NCBI GenBank assembly: GCA_963716855.1
Contig: CAVQUV010000009.1
Location: 1 to 64,000, forward strand
Direction: 5' to 3'
Source: JAGVSZ01 sp963716855
GTDB lineage: Bacteria > Pseudomonadota > Gammaproteobacteria > Burkholderiales > SG8-39
Length of the DNA stretch: 64,000 nt
The position numbers and the translations under genes are program-made. Every line of letters begins with the position of its first letter. The first letter of the stretch is position 1. Positions 10,482-19,050 of this stretch are shown one piece after another. The notes beneath the pieces are model-generated. The model ran no database searches. It worked only from the letters and a program-made list of their open reading frames with translations, and was not told where the DNA came from.

Positions 10482-11234
10482 GTGGACACGCTGATCCGCA
10501 CCGCCTTTCAGCCGATCATGAGCGATCGCGGGCACGTCGTGGCCTACGAGGCGCTGCTGCGCTTCCGCGAGGGCCTCGACAAGCCGGAGTCGCGCGAGAT
10601 CGCGATCAAGCGCTGGGAGGACTCCGGCTACATCGGTACGGTGGACGTGGCGGTGCTCAAGCAGGCCATTGCCGCGCTCGATCTCTTGCATCACTCGCTG
10701 CTGGTGAGCGTCAACGTTTCCATGATCACGCTGTCGAAGCACTGCGACCGCTACCTCGGTCATCTGGCCGGTGTCGGGGACAAGGCGAAACGCCTCATCG
10801 TCGAGGTTACCGACACGGCGTCGCACGGCGATGCTGCGCAGCTCGTGAAGTTCGCGCGGGCGTGCGCAGCCTGCAATGTGCGCCTCGCGCTCGACGACTT
10901 CTCGCCCGACCGGCCGAAGTCGGCCGAGACGGTGCTCCAGCTCGTCCGACCGAGGCTGGTCAAGCTCGGCCGCAAGACGGTGTCCGCGGCGTTCCAGAGC
11001 GTCAAGGACGACCAGATCGGCGAGATCGTGCGCGTCGCGAATACGGTCGGCGCCAGGGTCGTCGCGCAGGGCATCGACAGCCAGGAGAAGTTCGACTGGG
11101 CGTTTCGCCTCGGCGTGCGCTATTTCCAGGGCTTCCTCGTCGGCCATCCGCGGCAGTTCCCGCTCCTCGATTCCAAGGCCGCTTTCAACGACCTGCAGGA
11201 CTCCCAGGCGCCCGACGAACTCGCGGCCGCCTGA
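10482..11234 (+). CDS. EAL-domain protein, probably catalytically degenerate
   Basis: 250 residues forming a stand-alone EAL (cyclic-di-GMP phosphodiesterase) fold: FQPI...YEALLRF at the start, NVS near residue 73, LDDFS near 140, KLG near 165 and a C-terminal YFQGFLVG. Two positions that bind metal or act in catalysis in active enzymes appear changed: the usual 'A-E-G-[VI]-E' reads VAQGID, and the 'E-[IL]-T-E' reads VEVTDT. It therefore probably binds rather than cleaves c-di-GMP, or has lost that role. GTG 10482 is chosen because GGAG lies 8 bases upstream; ATG 10404 would add 26 residues unlike the family. It stands alone, about 70 bases before the TerC gene. Confidence 0.75.
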   Translation: MDTLIRTAFQPIMSDRGHVVAYEALLRFREGLDKPESREIAIKRWEDSGYIGTVDVAVLKQAIAALDLLHHSLLVSVNVSMITLSKHCDRYLGHLAGVGDKAKRLIVEVTDTASHGDAAQLVKFARACAACNVRLALDDFSPDRPKSAETVLQLVRPRLVKLGRKTVSAAFQSVKDDQIGEIVRVANTVGARVVAQGIDSQEKFDWAFRLGVRYFQGFLVGHPRQFPLLDSKAAFNDLQDSQAPDELAAA

Positions 11235-11304
11235 GGTCGCCCCGACCGGCGCGGCACCGCCGCGGCCGTTACACTCCCCGGCTGCCTCAAGCCGGAGCAC
11301 ACCG

Positions 11305-12087
11305 ATGGAATGGATCACCGATCCGCAGGCGTGGATCGCGCTCGCGACGCTCACGGCCCTCGAGATCGTCCTGGGCATCGACAACATCATCTTCATCTCG
11401 ATCCTGGTCGGCCGGCTGCCGGAGCATCGCCGCAATCTCGCCCGTCGCCTCGGCCTCGCGGCCGCGATGGGAACCCGCATCCTGCTGCTCGTCTCGCTCG
11501 CGTGGATCATGACGCTCACCACGCCGCTCTTCAGCGTGCTGCGCTGGGGGATCTCCGGACGCGACCTGATCCTGCTCTCGGGCGGGCTCTTCCTGCTCTG
11601 GAAGAGCGTCCACGAGATTCACAACTCGCTCGAGGGGGAGGAGGACGAGAGCGGGTCGGCGGCGCAGGCCACGTTCGGCGCCGTGCTCGTCCAGATCGCG
11701 ATCCTCGACATCGTCTTCTCGCTCGACTCGGTGATCACCGCGGTGGGCATGGCGGACGACATCGCCGTCATGGTGATCGCCGTCGTCCTCGCGGTGGCCG
11801 TCATGATGTTTGCCGCGCGGCCGATCGGCGAGTTCGTCGACCGTCATCCGACGATCAAGATGCTCGCACTGTCGTTCCTGATCCTGGTCGGCTTCGCGCT
11901 CGTCGCCGAGGGCCTGAACTTCCACGTGCCCAAGGGCTACATCTACTTTGCGATGGCCTTCTCGGTGGCCGTGGAGATGCTCAATCTTCGTGTGCGTGCC
12001 CGCGCCGCACGGGCGCCCGTGGTCAAACTCAGGAGGGCTATGCATCGATCGGCTGGAGCGAAGGCTGACCGGGCCCCCGGGGATTGA
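11305..12087 (+). CDS. TerC family integral membrane protein
   Basis: 260 residues with about seven hydrophobic helices. The diagnostic acidic helices are present: LEIVLGIDNIIFIS near residue 20 and ILDIVFSLDSVITAVGM near 138, whose Glu/Asp residues are conserved across TerC proteins and are thought to coordinate a metal during export (manganese in characterised members). The family is best known from tellurium resistance, but single chromosomal copies such as this one more often act in metal homeostasis. The C-terminal 30 residues are basic and low-complexity. ATG 11305 has GGAG about 7 bases upstream. It lies between the EAL protein and hemA. Confidence 0.9.
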   Translation: MEWITDPQAWIALATLTALEIVLGIDNIIFISILVGRLPEHRRNLARRLGLAAAMGTRILLLVSLAWIMTLTTPLFSVLRWGISGRDLILLSGGLFLLWKSVHEIHNSLEGEEDESGSAAQATFGAVLVQIAILDIVFSLDSVITAVGMADDIAVMVIAVVLAVAVMMFAARPIGEFVDRHPTIKMLALSFLILVGFALVAEGLNFHVPKGYIYFAMAFSVAVEMLNLRVRARAARAPVVKLRRAMHRSAGAKADRAPGD

Positions 12088-12164
12088 TCGGGGTCAAGGT
12101 GCCCCGGGCGCGGGCCTGCGAGGCTCCCCCAGCGCACCAGAGAGGTGAAAGCCGGACACTTCGC

Positions 12165-12170
12165 TATAAT
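12165..12170 (+). promoter_or_regulatory. -10 box upstream of hemA
   Basis: A consensus TATAAT sits 22 bases before the hemA ATG in otherwise GC-rich DNA. I cannot find a good -35 element at 16 to 18 bases; the sequence there is GAGGTG. The match and position make it a likely hemA promoter with a very short leader. Confidence 0.5.
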
Positions 12171-12192
12171 AATCAGCCACTTTTCCAGACCC

Positions 12193-13446
12193 ATGCAGCT
12201 CTTCACCCTCGGCCTCAACCACGAGAGCGCACCGCTCGCGATCCGCGAGAAGGTGGCTTTCGGCGCCGAGCAGCTGAAGCGCGCCCTCGGCGAACTCGGG
12301 CGCGCGAAGCCGGTCGAGGAGGCGGCGATCCTCTCCACGTGCAACCGCACCGAGCTGTACTGCGCCGCCGGCGAGCCGAAGGAGGCCCTGGCGTGGCTGG
12401 CCGGATACCACCAGCTCGGCGAGCACGATCTGCGGCCGTACTTGTACACGCTCCCGCGCGAGGAAGCGGTGCGCCACACCTTCCGGGTGGCGTCCGGGCT
12501 GGACTCGATGGTGCTCGGCGAGCCGCAGATTCTCGGGCAGTTGAAGGAGGCGGTGCGCGCCGCCGAGGAGATGGGCACGCTCGGTGCGACGCTTTCGCGG
12601 CTCTTCCAGCGGTCGTTCGCCGTGGCGAAGGAGGTGCGCACCAATACCCGCATCGGCGCGAACGTCGTGTCGATGGCCGCGGCCTCGGTGCGGCTCGCCG
12701 CGCGCATCTTCCCCAGCCTGCGCGAGACGAGCGTGCTCTTCATCGGCGCCGGGGAGATGATCGAGCTGTGCGCGACGCACTTCGCCGCGCAGATGCCGCG
12801 CGCGATGACGGTCGCGAACCGCACGCTGGACCGCGCCCAGCACCTCGCGCACCGCCTCGGCGCGCAGGCGATCGAGCTGCGGGCGCTGCCGGAGCATCTC
12901 GCCGCGCACGACATCGTGGTGTCGTGCACTGCGAGCTCGCTCCCGATCCTCGGCAAGGGCACGATGGAGCGCGTGATCAAGGCGCGCCGCCACGCTCCCG
13001 TGTTCATGGTCGACCTGGCCGTGCCGCGCGACATCGAGCCGGAGGTGGCGGAGCTCGACGACATCTATCTTTACACCGTCGACGACCTCGGCGAGGTCGT
13101 CCGTGCCGGCATGGACGAGCGCACCTCGCACGTCGCGCAGGCCGAGGCGATCATCGACGCCCAGGTCGGCTCGTTCCTGCACTGGATGGAGGCGCGCGAG
13201 CTGGTGCCCACCATCCGCGCGCTGCGCGAGGGTGCCGAGGACGCGCGCCGGCACGAGGTCGATCGCGCGCTGCGGATGCTCGCGCGCGGCGACGATCCGC
13301 GGCAGGTCCTCGATGCGCTGTCGCACGGGTTGACCAACAAGCTCATGCACGGGCCGACCCAGGCGCTCCACGACGTGCAGGCGCCCGAGCGGCCCCAGCT
13401 CCGCGAGTTCATCGCGCGGCTCTTCAACCTCCGCGCCGGCCGGTAG
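12193..13446 (+). CDS. hemA: glutamyl-tRNA reductase
   Basis: First committed step of tetrapyrrole synthesis by the C5 route: NADPH-dependent reduction of glutamyl-tRNA to glutamate-1-semialdehyde in the cytoplasm. 417 residues, normal length. Motifs: opening LFTLGLNHESAPL, the catalytic Cys in LSTCNRTELY near residue 50, GLDSMVLGEPQILGQ near 106, the NADPH-binding VLFIGAGEM near 181, NRTLDRA near 212 and the dimerisation helix at the C-terminus (LTNKLMHGPTQALHD). It heads a run hemA-prfA-prmC on the same strand, an order common in proteobacteria. A consensus -10 box precedes it. Confidence 0.97.
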   Translation: MQLFTLGLNHESAPLAIREKVAFGAEQLKRALGELGRAKPVEEAAILSTCNRTELYCAAGEPKEALAWLAGYHQLGEHDLRPYLYTLPREEAVRHTFRVASGLDSMVLGEPQILGQLKEAVRAAEEMGTLGATLSRLFQRSFAVAKEVRTNTRIGANVVSMAAASVRLAARIFPSLRETSVLFIGAGEMIELCATHFAAQMPRAMTVANRTLDRAQHLAHRLGAQAIELRALPEHLAAHDIVVSCTASSLPILGKGTMERVIKARRHAPVFMVDLAVPRDIEPEVAELDDIYLYTVDDLGEVVRAGMDERTSHVAQAEAIIDAQVGSFLHWMEARELVPTIRALREGAEDARRHEVDRALRMLARGDDPRQVLDALSHGLTNKLMHGPTQALHDVQAPERPQLREFIARLFNLRAGR

Positions 13447-13514
13447 CTGTGCGCGCCCCGCGGAACGGCCGCGCGGCGGCCGACCTTCTCCCCTTATCCC
13501 TTCCCCGTCCCCCG

Positions 13515-14600
13515 GTGAAAGCCAGCATTGCCGCCAAGCTCGACCAGCTCGCGCGCCGCCTCGGCGAGCTGAATCGCTTCCTCGCCTCCGAGGACTCGGC
13601 GCGCGACCTCGACGAGTTCCGGCGCGTCTCGCGCGAGCACGCCGAGATCACGCCCGTCGTCGAGCGGTTCAACGCGTACCAGGCGGCCGAGGCGGACCGT
13701 GCCGCGGCAACGGAGATGCTCGCCGACCCGGAGATGAAGTCCTTCGGCGAGGCCGAGGTGCAGGACGCGACCGCGCGCATGGAGGGGCTCGAGACCGAGC
13801 TGCAGCGCCTGCTCCTGCCACGGGACCCGAACGACGAGCGCAACATCTTCCTGGAGGTGCGCGCCGGCGCCGGCGGCGACGAATCGGCGCTCTTCGCCGG
13901 CGACCTCTTCCGCATGTACTCGCGCTACGCCGAGCGGCGCCGCTGGCAGGTGGAAATCATCTCGGCGAGCCCGTCCGACCTCGGCGGCTTCAAGGAAGTG
14001 ATCCTGCGCATCGCGGGGCAGGGCGTGTACTCGCGCCTCAAGTTCGAGTCCGGCGGGCATCGCGTCCAGCGCGTGCCCGCCACCGAGACGCAGGGGCGCA
14101 TCCACACCTCGGCCGCGACGGTCGCGGTGATGCCCGAGGCCGACGAGGTCGTCGACGTCGAGCTCAATCCGGCGGACCTGAGGATCGACACTTACCGCGC
14201 CTCGGGCGCGGGCGGCCAACACGTGAACAAGACCGACTCCGCGGTGCGCATCACGCATCTGCCGACCGGCATCGTCGTCGAGTGCCAGGACGACCGCTCG
14301 CAGCACAAGAACAAGGCGCGCGCGATGTCGCTCCTCGGCGCGCGGATCAAGGACCAGCAGCTGCGCGAGCAGCGCGCAAAGGAGGCGGCGACGCGCAAGT
14401 CGCTGGTCGGCAGCGGCGATCGATCCGACCGCATTCGCACGTACAACTTCCCGCAGGGCCGCGTCACCGACCACCGCATCAATTTCACGCTGCACAAGAT
14501 CGCCGCCATCATGGACGGCGACCTCGACGAGCTCTTCGACCAACTCGCCGCCGAGCACCAGGCCGAGCAGCTCGCGGCGTTGGCCGAGACCGCCGCGTAA
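13515..14600 (+). CDS. prfA: peptide chain release factor 1
   Basis: Terminates translation at UAA and UAG codons on the ribosome. 361 residues. The universally conserved GGQ (GAGGQHVNK, residues 233-235) that triggers peptidyl-tRNA hydrolysis is present, and the stop-codon reading region PATETQGRIHTSAA is of the RF1 rather than RF2 type (PAT rather than SPF recognition). The C-terminal DHRINFTLHKIAAIMDGDL is typical of RF1. Translation begins at GTG 13515; no strong ribosome site is visible upstream. The stop overlaps the prmC start by one base (TAATG), the normal arrangement with the enzyme that methylates this factor. Confidence 0.96.
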   Translation: MKASIAAKLDQLARRLGELNRFLASEDSARDLDEFRRVSREHAEITPVVERFNAYQAAEADRAAATEMLADPEMKSFGEAEVQDATARMEGLETELQRLLLPRDPNDERNIFLEVRAGAGGDESALFAGDLFRMYSRYAERRRWQVEIISASPSDLGGFKEVILRIAGQGVYSRLKFESGGHRVQRVPATETQGRIHTSAATVAVMPEADEVVDVELNPADLRIDTYRASGAGGQHVNKTDSAVRITHLPTGIVVECQDDRSQHKNKARAMSLLGARIKDQQLREQRAKEAATRKSLVGSGDRSDRIRTYNFPQGRVTDHRINFTLHKIAAIMDGDLDELFDQLAAEHQAEQLAALAETAA

Positions 14601-15418
14601 TGGCGACGATCGCGTCGCTCCTCGCTTCCTCGGAGCTGCCGCCGCTGGAAGCGCAGGTGCTCGCGGCTCACGCGCTCGCCGTCCCGCGCGCCAGCCTGCT
14701 CGCCGACCAGGCGCGCACGCTCACCGACGAGGACGCGCGGCGGATCGGTCGGCTGTTCCTGCGGCGGCGCGCCGGCGAGCCGGTGGCGTACCTCACCGGC
14801 GAGCGGGAGTTCTTCGGGCTGTCGCTCGCGATCACGCCGGAGGTCCTGATCCCGCGCCCCGAGACCGAGCTTCTGGTCGCGCTGGCGCTCGAGCTGGCGC
14901 CGTCGGGCGCGCGCGTGCTCGACCTGGGCACCGGCAGCGGCGCGGTCGCCATTGCCATCGCGCACGAGGAGCCCGACATGGAAGTCGTGGCGGTCGACGT
15001 GTCGGCCGACGCGCTCGCCGTCGCGCGCGAGAACGCGCGCCGCCACGGCGCGACGATCCGTTTCGTCTACGGGAGCTGGTATGCGGGGCTTGAATCGCAA
15101 ACGCGGGCCGAGCGCTTCGACATGATCGTCGCGAATCCGCCGTATGTCGCAGAAGGCGACGAGCATCTCGAGCAGGGCGACCTGCGCTTCGAGCCGCGCG
15201 CGGCGCTCGTGAGCGGGGCCGACGGGCTCGATGCGATCCGCGCGATCGTGGCGCGCGCCCAGGATCACCTCAGGCCGGGCGGCTGGCTCCTCTTCGAGCA
15301 CGGCTACGATCAGGGGGAGCGCTGTCGCAGCCTGCTCGCGATGTACGGCTACTCGCAGGTGCAGACCTGGCCGGACCTCGCCGGCATCGAGCGCGTGAGC
15401 GGCGCGCGGGCGCGGTAG
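14600..15418 (+). CDS. prmC: release factor glutamine methyltransferase
   Basis: Methylates the Gln of the GGQ motif in release factors, using SAM. 272 residues with the N-terminal helical domain, then GEREFFGL, the conserved PRPETELLV near residue 93, SAM-binding VLDLGTGSGAVAIA near 107, and the substrate-amide-binding NPPY at 179-182. Start ATG overlaps the prfA stop by one base, so the two are translationally coupled. Codons and motifs are intact. Confidence 0.95.
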   Translation: MATIASLLASSELPPLEAQVLAAHALAVPRASLLADQARTLTDEDARRIGRLFLRRRAGEPVAYLTGEREFFGLSLAITPEVLIPRPETELLVALALELAPSGARVLDLGTGSGAVAIAIAHEEPDMEVVAVDVSADALAVARENARRHGATIRFVYGSWYAGLESQTRAERFDMIVANPPYVAEGDEHLEQGDLRFEPRAALVSGADGLDAIRAIVARAQDHLRPGGWLLFEHGYDQGERCRSLLAMYGYSQVQTWPDLAGIERVSGARAR

Positions 15419-15426
15419 GACGCGCG

Positions 15427-16191
15427 ATGTTTCGCCTGGCTGTGCTCGCTCTCGCTGCGCTGTGCGCGGGCCCCGGGAACGCGGCCGACGTTCCAGCCGT
15501 CGCGGTTGCCGCGAACCTGAACTTCGCAATGCCGGAGATCGCCGCGGCGTTCCAGCAGAAGACCGGGCGCGAGGTGAAGCTCGCGTTCGGCGCTTCGGGC
15601 AACTTCTCGCGCCAGATCCGCGCGGGTGCGCCCTTCGAGCTGTTTCTGTCGGCCGACGAGGCCAACGTGAAGGTGCTCGCCGACGCGGGCCGTACGGTGG
15701 ATGCCGGCCGTGTGTACGCGATCGGGCGGCTGGCGTTGTTCGCGCCGAGCGCGTCGACGGTGCGCGTCGACGCGGCGCTCGACGGGCTCGCCGAGGCGAT
15801 CCGGGATGGGCGCGCAAAGCGCGTCGCGATCGCCAACCCCGAGCTCGCGCCGTACGGCGTAGCCGCGCGCGAGGCGCTCCGCCGCAAGGGCCTGTGGGAG
15901 GCGCTGCAGGGTCGCATCGTGCTCGGCGAGAACGTCAACCAGACCGCGCAGTTCGCGCTGGTGGGCGGCGTCGAGGCGGCGTTCATTCCCTATTCGATCG
16001 TCGTCGCCCCGGGCTTCAGCGACAAGGGGCGGGCGGTGCTGTTGCCCGAGTCGCTGCACGACCCGATCGTGCAGAGAATGGTGCTCGTGAAAGGCGCGGG
16101 CGACACTGCGCGGCAACTCTACGAATTCGTACTGGGGCCGGAGGCGCGCGTCATCCTGGAGCGCTACGGTTTCGGCATCCCCGGAAGCTAG
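15427..16191 (+). CDS. modA: molybdate ABC transporter substrate-binding protein
   Basis: Periplasmic molybdate (or tungstate) receptor. 254 residues with a signal peptide ending near residue 20 (ALCAGPGNAAD). The fold is shown by VAVAANLNFAMPEIAAAF, FGASGNFSRQIRAGAPFELFLSADE (the oxyanion-contacting Ser residues) and IANPELAPYG near 138. It begins 8 bases after prmC, and is followed directly by modB and modC, making a complete ABC importer. No modE regulator is visible in the window. Confidence 0.92.
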   Translation: MFRLAVLALAALCAGPGNAADVPAVAVAANLNFAMPEIAAAFQQKTGREVKLAFGASGNFSRQIRAGAPFELFLSADEANVKVLADAGRTVDAGRVYAIGRLALFAPSASTVRVDAALDGLAEAIRDGRAKRVAIANPELAPYGVAAREALRRKGLWEALQGRIVLGENVNQTAQFALVGGVEAAFIPYSIVVAPGFSDKGRAVLLPESLHDPIVQRMVLVKGAGDTARQLYEFVLGPEARVILERYGFGIPGS

Positions 16192-16196
16192 GCCGC

Positions 16197-16862
16197 TTGG
16201 ACGCGCAGGCGCTCGCACTCTCGCTCAAGCTGGCGATCGGCACCGCAGTGCTCCTTCTGCCGCTCGCCGTCGCGTTCGGCCGCGTGCTCGCCTGGCGCCG
16301 CTTCGCCGGCAAGCCCGCCGTCGAGGCGCTCCTCGCGCTGCCGCTCGTGCTGCCGCCGACCGTGCTCGGCTACTACCTGTTGACAACGTTCGCCCCGACG
16401 TCGCCGTTCGGCCAGTTCTATCAGGGGCTGTTCGGGAGGACGCTCGCGTTCAGTTTCGAGGGGCTGCTGGTCGCCTCGGTGATTGCGAACATTCCGTTCG
16501 CGGTACAGCCGGTGCAGCGCGGGTTCGAATCGATCGCCACCGAAGTGCGCGAGGCCGCGTGGCTGTGCGGCATGTCGAGCTGGCGCGCGTTCTGGCGCGT
16601 CGAGCTGCCGCTCGCCTGGCCGGGGCTGCTGACGGCGTTCGTGCTCACCTTTGCGCACACGCTGGGCGAGTTCGGCGTCGTCCTGATGGTCGGGGGCAAC
16701 ATTCCGGGCGAGACGCGGACCGTCGCGATCGCGATCTACGACCGCGCGCAGGCGCTCGACGACCACGCGGCGGGCGTGATGGCCGCGACGCTGCTCGCAC
16801 TCTCGTTCGCCGCGATTGGCTTGGTCTACTGGCTCGACCGCGCCCGGAGGCACCGTGGGTAG
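16197..16862 (+). CDS. modB: molybdate ABC transporter permease
   Basis: Inner-membrane channel of the molybdate importer, 221 residues with about five helices. The cytoplasmic coupling loop EVREAAWLCGMSSWRAFWRVELPLA contains the EAA-type motif that contacts the ATPase. LPLVLPPTVLGYYLL and GEFGVVLMVGGNIPGET are typical of ModB. Start is taken at TTG 16197, five bases after the modA stop, because the homologous first helix (LALSLKLAIGTAVLLLPLA) follows at once; no ATG or GTG fits. It overlaps the modC start by eight bases. Confidence 0.92.
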   Translation: MDAQALALSLKLAIGTAVLLLPLAVAFGRVLAWRRFAGKPAVEALLALPLVLPPTVLGYYLLTTFAPTSPFGQFYQGLFGRTLAFSFEGLLVASVIANIPFAVQPVQRGFESIATEVREAAWLCGMSSWRAFWRVELPLAWPGLLTAFVLTFAHTLGEFGVVLMVGGNIPGETRTVAIAIYDRAQALDDHAAGVMAATLLALSFAAIGLVYWLDRARRHRG

Positions 16863-18021
16863 CGGCGGCCTGAGCGTCGTATTGCGGCAGTCGGCGCCGA
16901 TTCCCCTCGATGCGCGCTTCGAGTGCGGGCCCGGCGAATTGCTCGCGCTCGTCGGGCCGTCGGGCAGCGGCAAGACGACGATCCTGCGCGCGATCGCAGG
17001 GCTGGTCCGGCCTCGTTCTGGCGAGGTGCGCTGCAACGGCGAAACCTGGATGGGCCCAACCGAGTTCTTGCCGCCGCAGACCCGGCACGTGGGGCTCGTG
17101 TTCCAGAACTACGCGCTGTTCCCGCACATGAGCGCGAGCGGAAACGTGGAGGCCGCGCTGCCGGTGTCGCTGGGGCGCGCGGCTCGCGCCGCGGCGGCGC
17201 GCGAGCTGCTCGACTTCGTCCACCTCGGCGGGCTCGAGTCGCGCGCGCCGCGCGAGCTCTCCGGCGGCCAGCAGCAGCGCGTCGCGCTTGCCAGGGCGCT
17301 CGCGCGCGACCCGAAGGTGCTGCTCCTCGACGAGCCGTTCTCGGCGGTGGACCAGGTGACGCGGCGCCGCCTGCAGCGCGAGCTCGCGCAGATGCGGCAG
17401 CGCCTGCGGATCCCGATCGTGCTCGTGACCCACGACCTCGAGGAAGCCGCGGCGCTTGCCGACCGCATGGTGGTTCTGCATCGCGGCAACACGCTCCAGG
17501 ACGGACCGCCGCTCGAGGTGCTCGCTCGGCCGAAGAATGCGCTGGTGGCGCGGCTCGTCGACTTCCGCAACCTGTTCTACGGCGAGGTGGTCGCGCACGA
17601 CGCGGCGAGTGGCACGACGCACCTGCGCTGGGAGGGGCGCGAGCTCGAGGCGATGCATCGGCCCGAGTACGCAGTCGGCAGCCGCGTCTGCTGGGGCATC
17701 CAGCCGGCGCACTGCGTGCTGCACCGGCGCGACCGGCCGTCGCGCGGCGAACGCGAGAACCCGGTGGCCGGGGTCATCGGCGAATATCTGCCCTTCGGCG
17801 AGAACGCCTCGGTGACGCTCTGGGTCGACGGACGGCGCGAGGTGGAGCTGCGGTTTTCGGTGCCGGCCCACGTCGGAGCCCGCAACGGGCTCGCCACGGG
17901 AGTCGAGGCGCGGGTGTCCCTGCTCAGGGACGCGCTTCACTTCATGCCCTACGAGCCGCTGGAGCGGCTTCCTGCGCCGACCGGCGAACCCGCCGTTGAC
18001 CCGAACCGGGTGCGCGGCTAG
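16855..18021 (+). CDS. modC: molybdate ABC transporter ATP-binding protein
   Basis: ATPase of the molybdate importer, 388 residues. Walker A GPSGSGKT at 34-41, Q-loop FQNYALFPHM, signature LSGGQQQRVALARALA near 135, Walker B LLLDEPFSAVD and the switch His in VTHDLEEA are all present. The C-terminal part (from about residue 235) is a beta-rich TOBE-type domain, which in ModC can bind molybdate as a regulatory module. GTG 16855 lies inside the end of modB. The promoter of the next gene overlaps its last codons. Confidence 0.92.
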   Translation: MGSGGLSVVLRQSAPIPLDARFECGPGELLALVGPSGSGKTTILRAIAGLVRPRSGEVRCNGETWMGPTEFLPPQTRHVGLVFQNYALFPHMSASGNVEAALPVSLGRAARAAAARELLDFVHLGGLESRAPRELSGGQQQRVALARALARDPKVLLLDEPFSAVDQVTRRRLQRELAQMRQRLRIPIVLVTHDLEEAAALADRMVVLHRGNTLQDGPPLEVLARPKNALVARLVDFRNLFYGEVVAHDAASGTTHLRWEGRELEAMHRPEYAVGSRVCWGIQPAHCVLHRRDRPSRGERENPVAGVIGEYLPFGENASVTLWVDGRREVELRFSVPAHVGARNGLATGVEARVSLLRDALHFMPYEPLERLPAPTGEPAVDPNRVRG

Positions 18022-18024
18022 AAT
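17996..18024 (+). promoter_or_regulatory. sigma70-type promoter of the glutaredoxin gene
   Basis: TTGACC (17996-18001) and TAGAAT (18019-18024) are separated by exactly 17 bases, a near-consensus housekeeping promoter. It overlaps the modC stop codon and would start transcription near 18031, giving a leader of about 80 bases before the ATG at 18112. Confidence 0.7.
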
Positions 18025-18111
18025 CCATACCCGACGGATTTGATCAACTATTTCGTCGACTAATCGGCTTCACTACCGGGCCGCCGGCCCGACGATTCGC
18101 AAGGAGCGGAC

Positions 18112-18429
18112 ATGGACGCACAGCAAACGATCAAGCAGCAGGTGACCTCGAACCCGGTCGTGCTCTACATGAAGGGCAACCCCCACTTCCCGCAGTGCGG
18201 GTTCTCCGCCACCGCCGTGCAGATCCTGCGCGCGTGCGGCGTCGAGGAGTTCTTCAGCGTGAACGTGCTGGAGGAGCCGGAGATCCGCCAGGGGATCAAG
18301 GAATACGCGAACTGGCCGACGATTCCGCAGCTCTACGTCGACGGCGAGTTCGTCGGCGGCTCCGACATCATGCGCGAGATGTACGAGTCGGGCGAGCTGA
18401 AGAAGCTGCTCGCGAAGCAGGCAGCGTAG
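18112..18429 (+). CDS. grxD: Grx4-type monothiol glutaredoxin
   Basis: 105 residues. Monothiol glutaredoxins of this type bind and deliver a [2Fe-2S] cluster with glutathione rather than act as general disulfide reductases. The CGFS active site (Cys29) lies in KGNPHFPQCGFSA; WPTIPQLYVDGEFVGGSDI further on is the conserved cis-Pro and glutathione-binding region. A good ribosome site (AAGGAG, 18101-18106) precedes the ATG. It is a single-gene unit bounded by its own promoter and a strong terminator. Confidence 0.95.
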   Translation: MDAQQTIKQQVTSNPVVLYMKGNPHFPQCGFSATAVQILRACGVEEFFSVNVLEEPEIRQGIKEYANWPTIPQLYVDGEFVGGSDIMREMYESGELKKLLAKQAA

Positions 18430-18454
18430 ACGGCAAACCCTGCGGCACGGGACA

Positions 18455-18489
18455 AGCGGCGGCGCCTGCGGGCGCCGCCGCTGTTTTTT
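18455..18489 (+). terminator. Rho-independent terminator after grxD
   Basis: Perfect 12-bp stem AGCGGCGGCGCC / GGCGCCGCCGCT with a 4-base loop (TGCG), followed by TGTTTTTT. Starts 25 bases after the grxD stop and lies between convergent genes. Confidence 0.85.
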
Positions 18490-18508
18490 GCGGTTCGCCG
18501 GTTACGCG

Positions 18509-19036
18509 CTACAAGCCGAGCACGAGGCACGTCGTCGTGCCGTGCGCGTAGAGCTTCCCGTCCCAGCCCACGAGGCGCCCCTCGGCCGTCACGATCGTGC
18601 GGCCGGCGCTGATCACCTTGCCTTCCGCGCGCACCGGGCCCGTCTCGCTCGACAGCGGACGCACCAGGTTCACCTTCAGCTCGACGGTCGTGTACCCCTG
18701 GCCGACCGCGAGCGTCGTCTGCGCCGCGCAGGCCATGCACGAGTCGAGCAACGTGCAGGCCCAGCCCCCGTGCACCGAGCCGATCGGGTTGTAGAACGCG
18801 TGCTTCGCCTCGCCCATGAACGCCGCGTGGCCTTTCGTCGCCTCGACCAGGAAGAAATCCAGGGTGTCGTTGATCGGCGGGTGCGGCAGCCGCCCGTCGA
18901 CGATCGCGCGCAGGAAGTCGAGGCCGCTCATCGACCGGATCGTCTCCACCATGCTCACGCCCGCGGCGCTCTTGCGTCCCGGCGCGCTTTCGATTCGTGC
19001 GCGCCACTCCTCGCGCGTCGTGTCCGCCTTCGTCAT
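18509..19036 (-). CDS. PaaI-family hotdog thioesterase
   Basis: 175 residues with a single hotdog domain that would hydrolyse an acyl-CoA thioester. Family signs: an N-terminal helix, then FYNPIGSVHGGWACTLLDSCMACAA (the 'N-P-x-G-x-x-H-G-G' motif with the catalytic Asp) and LKVNLVRPLSSETGPVRAEGKV. The last strand ends HGTTTCLVL. Substrate unknown. It starts at ATG 19036, 14 bases after the stop of the fructosamine-kinase-like gene on the same strand, so the two may form one transcript. Confidence 0.88.
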   Translation of the reverse strand: MTKADTTREEWRARIESAPGRKSAAGVSMVETIRSMSGLDFLRAIVDGRLPHPPINDTLDFFLVEATKGHAAFMGEAKHAFYNPIGSVHGGWACTLLDSCMACAAQTTLAVGQGYTTVELKVNLVRPLSSETGPVRAEGKVISAGRTIVTAEGRLVGWDGKLYAHGTTTCLVLGL

Positions 19037-19050
19037 TGCTTATTCTCCGT

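Noticed and set aside
12145..12192. Upstream in-frame start for hemA at 12145
   Set aside because: It would place the start before the -10 box; the ATG at 12193 matches the conserved N-terminus.
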